Positions 1-7,054 of a DNA stretch of 32,218 bases are shown here, one piece after another. How positions within the stretch are numbered: the first letter of the stretch is position 1; the number at the start of each line of letters is the position of its first letter. The notes under the pieces are model-generated. The model was not told where the DNA came from. It did no database searches and saw nothing but the letters and a program-made list of their open reading frames with translations. Where the stretch lies: NCBI GenBank assembly GCA_016763695.1, contig JAESTH010000057.1:1-32218 (forward strand), written 5' to 3'. A program made the translations under genes and the position numbers. This DNA is from Alcanivoracaceae bacterium. GTDB taxonomy: Bacteria; Pseudomonadota; Gammaproteobacteria; Xanthomonadales; Marinicellaceae.

Positions 1-539
1 ACTCTGGCGGTTAAAATATCCCAATCTCTTAATAGATAAAAGGTGATCACGGGGATGAGCACAATGTTCATCATCCAGTTGATGACCACCAGACCACTTT
101 TTGATAAGGAGGCAATAATATTTTTGGCAATGCCACCGGCATCATTCCAGTGAATTTTTAAAAGAGCGGTCATTTCTGATATGTTGAAAACATCTGTTTG
201 TATGCCAAATTTTTCTTTCAGCCACGGTGACACATGGTCACTAAGCCACTGGAAATAATTGGGTAAATTTATGATCAGACTGCTTATTTGTTGCTCAAGT
301 GTCGGGATGAGGAACAGCAAGATAATAAAGGCAATTATGGTCATGACCAAAAAAACAATAACCACTGACAGTGTTCTGTTTAGCTTCCAACTTTCTAATT
401 TATCAGCGAATGGATCAAATAAATAGGCCAGCAACGCGCTGATTGCAAAGGGCGTTAATATCGGGGAAAGTATATATATAAGAAAACCAAGCAGTAGGAA
501 AACTGCTAAAAAATACCACCTATTTGAATCTATAAACAT
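1..539 (-). CDS. AI-2E family transporter, 5' part (runs off left edge)
   Basis: Seen: an open frame on the minus strand begins with ATG at 539 behind a good AGGAG ribosome site and stays open to base 1, giving about 179 residues without a stop. The translation starts MFIDSNRWYFLAVFLLLGFL and is strongly hydrophobic. It shows the family pattern of paired N-terminal helices with a PFA-x-S-ALLAYLFDP segment, then a soluble stretch, then a helix ending in VITFYLLRDWD. Known: AI-2E (PerM/UPF0118) proteins are about 350-residue polytopic inner-membrane proteins, and individual substrates are mostly unestablished. Context: it follows the CDP-alcohol phosphatidyltransferase by 46 bases on the same strand, so it is likely the third gene of a DUF2066 / CDP-alcohol transferase / AI-2E operon. 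A second, separate family member lies at 27535-28602. The C-terminal half is outside the window. Confidence 0.85.
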   Translation of the reverse strand, partial: MFIDSNRWYFLAVFLLLGFLIYILSPILTPFAISALLAYLFDPFADKLESWKLNRTLSVVIVFLVMTIIAFIILLFLIPTLEQQISSLIINLPNYFQWLSDHVSPWLKEKFGIQTDVFNISEMTALLKIHWNDAGGIAKNIIASLSKSGLVVINWMMNIVLIPVITFYLLRDWDILTAR

Positions 540-585
540 TTATTTCTCCTTTGAACTTTATCTAAAGCCTATGACCCTATCGAAA

Positions 586-1167
586 TTATGGCTTTCTTTC
601 ATGCACCATCTTATCACTTTCGACTACAGCTTTTCTGCCCCAGTAGTATATATAATGCAAACCACTGGAAACAGTGAAGAAGGTCACTAAGTATATCAAA
701 GTATCAATGAACACCTGATTGAACTGATAAACCGAATAATGGGACAATAAAACAACAATCAATAGTATTTGTATTGCGGTATTAAATTTGCTCAGCAGAC
801 TGGGTTTTGCCTTATCAACTTTAATGATGGCAAAGTGATAAAAGGTGGCGCCAGTAATAATGATAATATCACGAGCCAGAACCAATATCAGCAACCAGTT
901 GGGGATGATTCCCTGTACGGCAAATACCATAAAGCAGCATAACATCATAAATTTATCAGCCAAAGGATCTAAGACCCCACCTAACCAACCTTCCCAACCG
1001 AAGGTCTTGGCTAAAAAACCATCTAACATATCAGAAAATCCCGCAGCAATGGCGATATAAAAAGCATATTCGTACTGCTTTTCCAACATAAACCACACCA
1101 GCGGAATCATGGCCAGTATTCGACCAATGGTTATGGTATTGGGTAAGTAGCTCAGCCAGCTCATCAT
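586..1167 (-). CDS. CDP-alcohol phosphatidyltransferase family protein
   Basis: Role (family knowledge): integral inner-membrane enzyme that transfers a phosphatidyl group from CDP-diacylglycerol to an alcohol acceptor, releasing CMP. Seen: 193 residues with the CDP-OH-P signature at residues 46-71, namely D46..D49-G50..A53-K54, then G63, D67 and D71. These aspartates bind the metals and CDP. The usual Arg after Ala is Lys here (K54), which I recall in other members of this neighbourhood-specific subfamily. Several hydrophobic segments follow the motif. Start: ATG at 1167 overlaps the TGA of the preceding DUF2066 gene as ATGA, so translation is probably coupled. A second in-frame ATG directly follows. 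Resembles PgsA or cardiolipin-synthase-type relatives, but the acceptor alcohol cannot be read from the sequence, so no symbol is given. Confidence 0.85.
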   Translation of the reverse strand: MMSWLSYLPNTITIGRILAMIPLVWFMLEKQYEYAFYIAIAAGFSDMLDGFLAKTFGWEGWLGGVLDPLADKFMMLCCFMVFAVQGIIPNWLLILVLARDIIIITGATFYHFAIIKVDKAKPSLLSKFNTAIQILLIVVLLSHYSVYQFNQVFIDTLIYLVTFFTVSSGLHYIYYWGRKAVVESDKMVHERKP

Positions 1168-2267
1168 TTTTCCAATGTAAACTGTAGCCGATTAACTGGA
1201 CTGTTCTGGTTAAATAATAAAACTCGATCTCGGGCAATAATTTTTAAAAATTCAACTCTGTTGATTATTAAATCAACATTCATTACCAGCTCTCCTACTG
1301 ATGCAGAAACAATTTCAAATGATCTTATCACTGATAAATTAGTTAGGTAACGTCTTAAGGTAGTGATTTCATCATAGTTCTCGATATCTTCAAATTCTAC
1401 ACGAACAGTATGATCTTGTAAATGATCGCTACTTATTTTAAATTTCTGAGAATATTTTTGCGCAATATCTGCCATCAAGGAATACAAAACAACACCTTCC
1501 TCAGCTATTGGCTGTTGAAAATGTTTAATAGTCATGTCGTCGCCGTTAATGGTGAAACCAGAACGTAATTTTATAAAATCTGCGGTTTTCCTGACATACA
1601 CCAATAAGGTTTGATCCAGTTGATAACGGTTGCTGGTTTGCTCTATGGCTTCAAAAGATAAATTTTTTATTGACCGTGGCCTAACAAATAGCATGTCCCT
1701 TTCATCAATACTCGGAAACACCACAACCAGCCCAAGTGCCTGAGCCCAGTGTTTAAACCAATACATTAATACTTCATCTTTATATCCGTAATATAGTTCT
1801 TGGCTTTTGCTGAAACGGGCTATATTATTAGTGGTTTCGGCTGATATCGGCTCTTTTGTATCTGTTTCTTTAACCAACCACAGCATAAGCTCTTTTCTGT
1901 TATGCGGTAAAATTGAGAACCCCGCCTGTTTGATAATTCCTCTTATGTAACTTTCTTGCATGACCACATGAAACCAATATTTATGTATGCTATCAGTTGG
2001 CAGGTATTTTGATTCTATGGTTTCAAAATAAGACCTCTTTATTCCTTGAGAAATATTGGCTTCAAAAAACACCGGGTTCTGTAGAATATCCAAGATGTCT
2101 TCACCCGTATTATTGGCAAGAATTTGTGCAAAAGCCTGTTTGAGCTTAAGTGGGTCTCTGGCATCGGTGTCCTCTACCAGAATTGATGTTGTGGTGACAT
2201 CTATTACTACTGCCTGGGCTGTATTCAGCACCAACAATATCATCATAATTGTCTTAATTATCCACAC
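1164..2267 (-). CDS. DUF2066 domain-containing exported protein
   Basis: Seen: 367 residues beginning with a short signal-peptide-like segment (MWIIKTIMMILLVLNTAQA), cleaved after the Ala-x-Ala near residue 19. A predicted soluble mixed alpha/beta body follows, with no further membrane helix. Start: GTG at 2267, because the only upstream in-frame ATG is blocked by a TGA two codons later. An internal ATG at residue 8 would leave a signal peptide without a positive charge. Known: DUF2066 proteins are common in gammaproteobacteria next to hda, an AI-2E permease and a CDP-alcohol transferase, and their function is unknown. Context: first gene of the visible minus-strand unit, coupled by ATGA to the transferase. 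Assignment rests on length, exported nature and neighbourhood. I cannot identify a catalytic motif. Confidence 0.75.
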   Translation of the reverse strand: MWIIKTIMMILLVLNTAQAVVIDVTTTSILVEDTDARDPLKLKQAFAQILANNTGEDILDILQNPVFFEANISQGIKRSYFETIESKYLPTDSIHKYWFHVVMQESYIRGIIKQAGFSILPHNRKELMLWLVKETDTKEPISAETTNNIARFSKSQELYYGYKDEVLMYWFKHWAQALGLVVVFPSIDERDMLFVRPRSIKNLSFEAIEQTSNRYQLDQTLLVYVRKTADFIKLRSGFTINGDDMTIKHFQQPIAEEGVVLYSLMADIAQKYSQKFKISSDHLQDHTVRVEFEDIENYDEITTLRRYLTNLSVIRSFEIVSASVGELVMNVDLIINRVEFLKIIARDRVLLFNQNSPVNRLQFTLEK

Positions 2268-2365
2268 AAGTCATCTCATCTCATAAAAATTAATGCTATT
2301 ATCCCTAATCCGGCTAAAGAAATAAAGTCATATACATCTTCAAACGTTAATGTTTCACATTTGTA

Positions 2366-2387
2366 GAGACAAGGCATGCCTTGTCTC
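2366..2387. repeat. Perfect 22-bp palindrome (REP/MITE-remnant-like or RNA hairpin)
   Basis: Seen: GAGACAAGGCA is followed at once by its exact reverse complement, giving a 22-base perfect palindrome preceded by TGTA. It sits 36 bases past the rhlE stop codon, in the intergenic stretch between rhlE and the DUF2066 gene. In RNA it would fold to about a 9-bp stem with a 4-base loop. There is no T-run on either side, so it is a poor intrinsic terminator. Inference: perfect palindromes of this kind are often copies of dispersed repeats or transposon-end remnants. Only one copy was noticed in this window. Confidence 0.7.
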
Positions 2388-2422
2388 GCATTGAATGGTC
2401 TAGTCACATAGGTCAGGATTTA

Positions 2423-3841
2423 TTATCTTTTATCCTTTTTCCTAAATTTGGCATAAGGATCATGGCCAGGTTTTTTCTTTTTTCCAGCACCCTGATTTGT
2501 CGCTTTTTCTGAGGTTTTATTCGCCGTTTTTTTTGTATTCATGCCTCCGACTGGCTTTCTTAAACTCCTGTTCTTTTGCGCAGGTTTTTTACCATCTTTG
2601 CTGTTTGCCTGACGGCCCTGCCCATTGCGATTGTCTCTTGGTTTTTTGGGTTTTTTGGGTTTTTTGGATTTGATTGGCCTGGTATCCAGTTGTGAGTCTG
2701 GCACATCATGCACGGGTTCAAAACCATCTATTAAGGTTCTTGGGATGACTTTTTTAATTAGTCTTTCTATGTCTTTTAACAGCTTGACTTCATCCGCACT
2801 AACCAGAGAAACTGCCTCACCATCTGAACCTGCGCGGCCTGTTCGCCCTATTCTATGCACGTAATCTTCTGATACATGCGGTAAATCAAAATTGACCACA
2901 TGAGGCAGCAAGTTAATATCAATGCCTCGGGCAGCAATATCGGTTGCGACCAGCACCTGCACCTTGTTCTTTTTGAATGAATCTAAGGCTTTGGTTCTGG
3001 CACTTTGGGATTTATTGCCATGAATGGGCACGGCACTAATGCCTTTGTTCTCTAAAAATTTGGTCAATCTATTGGCACCGTGTTTGGTTTTGGTAAATAC
3101 CAGAACCTGTGACCAGTCATTTTGCTTGATTAAGTATGCAAGTAAGGCTGATTTTTGCTTTTTATCAACAGGGTAAACGCTTTGTTTAATTGATTCCACT
3201 GTCGTATTACGCGGGCTTACTGATATTTCCACTGGATTATTGACCAGAGACTTTGCCAGATTACGTATGTCTTGTGAAAAAGTAGCAGAAAACATCAAAG
3301 TCTGGCGTTTTTTGGGCAATAAGGCAATGATTTTTCTAATATCATGAATAAAGCCCATATCTAACATTCTATCAGCTTCATCCAATACTAATACTTCAAG
3401 ACTATCAAACCTGACTGCCTTTTGATTATATAAGTCCAATAGGCGCCCTGGAGTAGCAACCAATATATCCACACCTCTGCGTAAACGCATCATTTGTGGG
3501 TTTATTTTAACCCCGCCAAAGACCACGGTGGATTTTAAAGGCAGGTGTTTTCCATAGGTGACCACACTTTCATGCACTTGTGCTGCCAGTTCTCTGGTGG
3601 GAGTGAGCACCAGCACCCTGGCCTGGTTGGGTCTGGCACTTTGACCTTTGGATAGTTTCTCCAATAGTGGCAAGGTAAAACCTGCTGTTTTGCCCGTACC
3701 TGTTTGCGCTGCTGCCATGACGTCCTTACCCTCAAGTACGGCAGGAATGGCCTTTGCCTGAATGGGTGAAGGCTTGTCGTAACCCTGTTGTTTAACTGCT
3801 TTTAGTATTTGTGGCGATAAGCCCAATGAATTGAAATCCAC
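2423..3841 (-). CDS. rhlE: DEAD-box ATP-dependent RNA helicase RhlE
   Basis: Role: ATP-driven unwinding of short RNA duplexes in ribosome assembly and RNA turnover, in the cytoplasm. Seen: all core motifs in order, with the Q motif near residues 20-28 (GYDKPSPIQ), Walker A AQTGTGKT at 45-52, PTRELA at 81-86, TPGR at 130-133, DEAD at 154-157, SAT at 185-187 and HRIGRTGR at 329-336. From about residue 385 a Lys/Arg/Asn-rich unstructured tail follows, including three consecutive KKP units, as is usual for RhlE. The N-terminus aligns with the family opening (M-x-F-x-SLGL), which supports the GTG start at 3841 although no strong Shine-Dalgarno precedes it. 472 residues is normal. It stands alone on the minus strand, divergent from tRNA-Asp. 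Confidence 0.95.
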   Translation of the reverse strand: MDFNSLGLSPQILKAVKQQGYDKPSPIQAKAIPAVLEGKDVMAAAQTGTGKTAGFTLPLLEKLSKGQSARPNQARVLVLTPTRELAAQVHESVVTYGKHLPLKSTVVFGGVKINPQMMRLRRGVDILVATPGRLLDLYNQKAVRFDSLEVLVLDEADRMLDMGFIHDIRKIIALLPKKRQTLMFSATFSQDIRNLAKSLVNNPVEISVSPRNTTVESIKQSVYPVDKKQKSALLAYLIKQNDWSQVLVFTKTKHGANRLTKFLENKGISAVPIHGNKSQSARTKALDSFKKNKVQVLVATDIAARGIDINLLPHVVNFDLPHVSEDYVHRIGRTGRAGSDGEAVSLVSADEVKLLKDIERLIKKVIPRTLIDGFEPVHDVPDSQLDTRPIKSKKPKKPKKPRDNRNGQGRQANSKDGKKPAQKNRSLRKPVGGMNTKKTANKTSEKATNQGAGKKKKPGHDPYAKFRKKDKR

Positions 3842-4026
3842 TTGTATATGTCTCAGATGTAAATGATTAGCGGTCGTAGCTTACTAGATTAGACCTGAAA
3901 GTACCATATTTTATGTCTGGCTGTTAAGAGATAGCTCAAGATTTACATGTTTTTTTGAACTCATTGATCAATCCGCTATTTTTTAAGGTTTTTTAATAAA
4001 CATTCTGGTCATCACGCGCACTCTCA

Positions 4027-4039
4027 TATAGAATGCGCA
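4027..4039 (+). promoter_or_regulatory. Possible tRNA-Asp promoter -10 with GC discriminator
   Basis: TATAGA at 4027-4032 is followed by a GC-containing stretch (TGCGC), the -10 plus GC-rich discriminator arrangement typical of stringently controlled tRNA promoters. The region 17 bases upstream (TTCTGG) is only a weak -35. Transcription would start about 40 bases before the mature tRNA. Motif reading only. Confidence 0.3.
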
Positions 4040-4081
4040 TCTGTTGTTTATAAGGTGACTTTTTATAAACAAATATCACTT

Positions 4082-4158
4082 GGAGTGGTAGTTCAGTTGG
4101 TTAGAATACCGGCCTGTCACGCCGGTGGTCGCGGGTTCGAGTCCCGTCCACTCCGCCA
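4082..4158 (+). tRNA. tRNA-Asp (anticodon GTC)
   Basis: Seen: a 77-base cloverleaf with the 3' CCA encoded. The acceptor stem pairs GGAGTGG with CCACTCC, followed by discriminator G and CCA at 4156-4158. The anticodon stem is CCGGC/GCCGG around the seven-base loop CTGTCAC, with anticodon GTC at 4116-4118. The T-arm has the standard GGTTCGAGTCC. GTC reads the aspartate codons GAU and GAC. A T-rich stretch directly after the CCA may serve as a simple terminator. It is a lone tRNA, converging with the minus-strand gene ending at 4177. Confidence 0.98.
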
Positions 4159-4176
4159 TTTTTTCTTTATGTGCCT

Positions 4177-4608
4177 TTAAGCATCATTTGCCAAGTCTCT
4201 ATGACGCTGACAAATACTTCTTTTATCTGGGTTTTCAACCGCAAAGACGATGTCTGCAACCAAGACATTTAATTCATCAAAGCTTAATACCGATAATACT
4301 TTTGCCATTATTTGCTGACTGGTTTGAGCATAGACTTTTTGATTGTTTTTTAGTGTCAGTTCAATCGCTGCTGCTTGGTATTCATTTTCATCCTCTGTAT
4401 GTGCCTTTTCATACATGTCCTGATCTTCCGCAAACAAGATATCATAGTAGTCACAAAGTTTTTGTTGTATTTTTTCATCTATGTCTTCTGATAAATGCAC
4501 TTCCCAGACGGGTTCTTCTTCTATGAGCAGGGCCTCTATTTGGTAGTCACCAGCTTTCTTGATGAATTGTTCTGCCAGTACTTTGTGAAAGAATACGTAC
4601 TCCAACAT
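4177..4608 (-). CDS. Conserved gammaproteobacterial protein of unknown function
   Basis: Seen: 143 residues, acidic, no signal peptide or membrane helix. The middle is rich in Asp/Glu (EDIDEK to EDQDMYEK) and the C-terminus carries VADIVFAVENPDKRSICQR. From memory, that ending (AVENPDDRSLCQR-like) is shared by a family of small uncharacterised gammaproteobacterial proteins, but I know no assigned function. Start: ATG at 4608 directly abuts the TAA of the upstream amidinohydrolase gene (TAA-ATG with no gap), which implies translational coupling and a joint transcript. The gene ends 18 bases from the convergent tRNA-Asp. The Cys and basic residues near the C-terminus do not form a recognisable metal site. 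Confidence 0.8.
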   Translation of the reverse strand: MLEYVFFHKVLAEQFIKKAGDYQIEALLIEEEPVWEVHLSEDIDEKIQQKLCDYYDILFAEDQDMYEKAHTEDENEYQAAAIELTLKNNQKVYAQTSQQIMAKVLSVLSFDELNVLVADIVFAVENPDKRSICQRHRDLANDA

Positions 4609-5529
4609 TTAAAAAATCTCTCCGACCATACAGCGCAATGAACCGCCTGCTTTTTCCAACTCGCTGACTTGCACATGATGCAGGGTAAAACCCCATTGTG
4701 CCAATTTATCTTTTGAGTCCTGTGCTAATGCCTCAAAGGCAGTCTGACTTAAGAATAAATCATTTTCGGTGATGGTTATACCATTGCCAGCAAAGGCCAA
4801 TTTTTCTGCATCTGTGAGAAAGATGGTTCTGTCTTTATAAAATGTGGCTATGGCTTGAGGAACCTCTGGATCGGCAAATGAATCGGCATGAATCATACAT
4901 GCTCTGCCTGCTAAACAGGACAGTACTACATTGGTGTGATATTCACCTTCTTTTAAATTAAATTGAAACATCAAATCAAAACCAAAGGCAGCATGCATGG
5001 CCTGTGCTCCTGCATCGTTGACTCTTTCGGTCATGCCACAGAAGGCGATATTTCTGGCTCGATCTGGCACCAGCACACCGGTTAATTCAGCTACGCTATT
5101 GTCTCTTGATATGTGATGCTTTTCATACCCAAGCATATCATCGAAGAACATGCGAATATCTTGTCTTAGTGTTTCTTTTTGGCGGTTTTCATGCAACATG
5201 GCACCTATTATATATTTATGACCATGTGCAGTGGCGAATGCATTGTTGGGAAATACTGCGTCAGGGGTCTCTTGTGAACCAGGAAAAGTCATCACCGGGA
5301 TACCGCAATCTGATATTTTTCTGGCCAGATTCATTTGCTGAACGATGGCTAAATCAGCATCTGTTTGTTGATCCATCTGCATGTATTCATTGTCCTGCGC
5401 CGTTTGTTCATCCAGGCTAAAACCGACAGGAGAGACCGTAAAAGCCGCTTTCATGGTTGCAGCCTGTTTGATTGGAAATTCTTTTTGTGATACTACTTTT
5501 AAAAAGTCTTGGGCAGTTTTTACTATCAT
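4609..5529 (-). CDS. ctlX: CtlX/DDAH-like amidinohydrolase (guanidino-group modifying enzyme superfamily)
   Basis: Role (family): pentein-fold enzymes that hydrolyse or transfer guanidino/ureido groups of arginine or citrulline derivatives through a covalent Cys intermediate. This branch is commonly annotated as citrulline-utilization hydrolase CtlX, or as arginine deiminase-related. Seen: 306 residues with family landmarks PDAVFPNN at 89-96, AELTG at 147-151 (acidic residue), EYHTN with the likely catalytic His198, and GGSLRCMVGEIF at the extreme C-terminus with the likely nucleophile Cys300. There is no signal peptide, so it is cytoplasmic. Start: ATG at 5529. Followed without a gap by the conserved protein at 4177-4608. 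The true substrate (citrulline, arginine or dimethylarginine) is not decided by the sequence, so the symbol is tentative. Confidence 0.85.
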   Translation of the reverse strand: MIVKTAQDFLKVVSQKEFPIKQAATMKAAFTVSPVGFSLDEQTAQDNEYMQMDQQTDADLAIVQQMNLARKISDCGIPVMTFPGSQETPDAVFPNNAFATAHGHKYIIGAMLHENRQKETLRQDIRMFFDDMLGYEKHHISRDNSVAELTGVLVPDRARNIAFCGMTERVNDAGAQAMHAAFGFDLMFQFNLKEGEYHTNVVLSCLAGRACMIHADSFADPEVPQAIATFYKDRTIFLTDAEKLAFAGNGITITENDLFLSQTAFEALAQDSKDKLAQWGFTLHHVQVSELEKAGGSLRCMVGEIF

Positions 5530-5596
5530 ATTGATTAATATTGTAATAAATTAAACGGCTATTATCAGCTAAGACGTTTCATTTTTAAAGTGATAT

Positions 5597-5734
5597 ATGT
5601 GGTATTTGTCGATACTAGCTTTAGGCTTAAGTATACAGTTAATGATTCCGGTGTTTACTGTCTATGGTGTAAAGCAAGCAACCAGGCACAAATATCCCAC
5701 TATCACTTTAAACCCTAAAAATAATATTTTATGA
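5597..5734 (+). CDS. Possible small single-span membrane protein (45 aa)
   Basis: Seen: an ATG-started 45-codon frame ending in TGA fills the gap between two minus-strand genes. The product opens with MWYLSILALGLSIQLMIPVF, a plausible single membrane span, followed by a basic hydrophilic tail (KQATRHKY and later NPKNN). A weak purine-rich AAAGTG lies about 7 bases upstream of the ATG. Against: it is short, has no recognised family, and the neighbours run the other way. An AT-rich gap can hold such a frame by chance. Listed as a candidate only. Confidence 0.35.
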   Translation: MWYLSILALGLSIQLMIPVFTVYGVKQATRHKYPTITLNPKNNIL

Positions 5735-5746
5735 TTCCAATATCTT

Positions 5747-6100
5747 TCATTCAACAATTTTTATCTCCCATAATGAAAAAATACTGGATAGAAACGCCAA
5801 TACAAAAGCAATGATAAAATACCATTTAATGACTTTTATTAAACCAAATTTCTTCTTTGCAGGAACATCAGCAGTTTTTTGATCTTTAATGTTTCTCAGC
5901 TTTCGGACCAATTGACTGACCTCTGGTGTTGTTTTTAAAGTTTTCGAGTGTGTAGTTATTTGCCTTTTATTGGCTACTTTCGCATCTTTCACCAGATTAA
6001 ATATATAGCCACATTGAATACATCGGTCTATTTTTTCATCTTGCATTTCTACTAATGACGCATCACATTTTTTACATTTAATTATTTTAAAGTTACTCAT
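5747..6100 (-). CDS. Small zinc-ribbon membrane protein
   Basis: Seen: 117 residues. An N-terminal rubredoxin-like/zinc-ribbon knuckle pair has Cys9-x2-Cys12 and Cys27-x2-Cys30, predicted to bind one zinc ion. A Lys/Gln-rich linker follows (about 35-85), then one hydrophobic segment at about 92-112 (VIKWYFIIAFVLAFLSSIF), placing the ribbon in the cytoplasm if it follows the positive-inside rule. Start: ATG at 6100 overlaps the last eight bases of the dusA frame (stop at 6093), so it is probably the last gene of the CRTAC1-TPR-dusA unit. The function is unknown. Such ribbons are common in short proteins that sense, scaffold or bind nucleic acid, and no specific family is claimed. Confidence 0.7.
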   Translation of the reverse strand: MSNFKIIKCKKCDASLVEMQDEKIDRCIQCGYIFNLVKDAKVANKRQITTHSKTLKTTPEVSQLVRKLRNIKDQKTADVPAKKKFGLIKVIKWYFIIAFVLAFLSSIFSLWEIKIVE

Positions 6101-7054
6101 TTTTCATGTATCTCCAAGCTTCATCATACACACTTAAATCATTTATCCTGTTCGGGGCCTGTGTTACAAGGTGATTTTTCCATTTCTTATTGCCAGCTAT
6201 ACCGTGGTATAAATTTAATACTGGTGGCAATAACCAGTGTAACTTGACACCAGTATTGATTTGGGCGCGACAGTACTCAATGTACTTATGCAAAACTTCA
6301 TCACGATTATTTTCAATCGGACGATCAAACAGTTGTTTTTGTAGATCATACAATAACCAGGGATTATTCCAAATAGCACGGCCCAACATCACCCCATCCA
6401 CCTGTTGCAGATGGGCTTTTACCTCATCTGAGGTGTTGATTCCACCATTAATAATAACACACAGTTCGGGGAAATTTTGTTTTATTTTATAAACAAAATC
6501 ATAGTTAAGAGGTGGCACACTGCGATTCTGTTTAGGACTTAAACCTTTTAACCAGGCTTTTCTGGCATGAACGATAATTGTTTTAATACCTGCATCAAGC
6601 ATTTGTTGAACAAAGAATTGTAAATTTTCGTAGCTATCATTGTCATCAACTCCAATTCTACATTTAATGGTAATAGGTATATTTACTGCTTTTTGATCGC
6701 TTCAACACAAGTGGCGACCAAATCAGGTTCATTCATCAAACAGGCACCAAATCTGCCTTTTTGTACCCGAGCACTGGGACAACCAACATTGAGATTGACG
6801 GCGTCGTAACCAAAACTCTCAGCTATTTGACAACTTTTCATCAGATCATTGACATCAGAACCACCTAGTTGCAGTACCACTGGGTGCTCTTCTTTATTAA
6901 AACCAATATATTTGTTAGTATCTCCCTGCAAGATCGCTGGAGTCGTTATCATTTCCGAATATAAAACAGCATCAGGAGAAATTAATCTATGTAAATATCT
7001 GCAATGCTTGTTGGTCCAATCAAGCATTGGAGCGACTGAAAGTTTATGAATCAT
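6093..7054 (-). pseudogene. dusA: tRNA-dihydrouridine synthase DusA, split by a -1 frameshift
   Basis: Role: FMN-dependent reduction of U20/U20a in tRNA D-loops. Seen: the N-terminal part (7054 to stop 6683) has the DusA opening SVAPMLDWTNKHCRY, LQLGGSD and the catalytic Cys92 in NVGCPS. The C-terminal part, in another frame to stop 6093, has TIKCRIG, IIVHARKAWLKGLSP, INGGI and GRA. The junction is a five-base A run (plus-strand T run 6690-6694). Adding one A, or slipping back one base at AAA-AAG, restores EAIKKAVNIPITIKCRIG and a normal 320-residue enzyme. As read, the Cys is separated from the FMN-binding Lys and His, so neither fragment should work alone. Start: ATG at 7054 fits the DusA N-terminus and overlaps the TPR gene end by 11 bases. 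It may be a homopolymer sequencing error, a real pseudogene, or recoding. Confidence 0.88.

Noticed and set aside
6093-6602. C-terminal dusA part as an independent short gene starting at 6602
   Set aside because: Clear DusA sequence continues upstream of that ATG in the same frame to the frameshift point, and the fragment lacks the FMN-binding Lys and the catalytic Cys.
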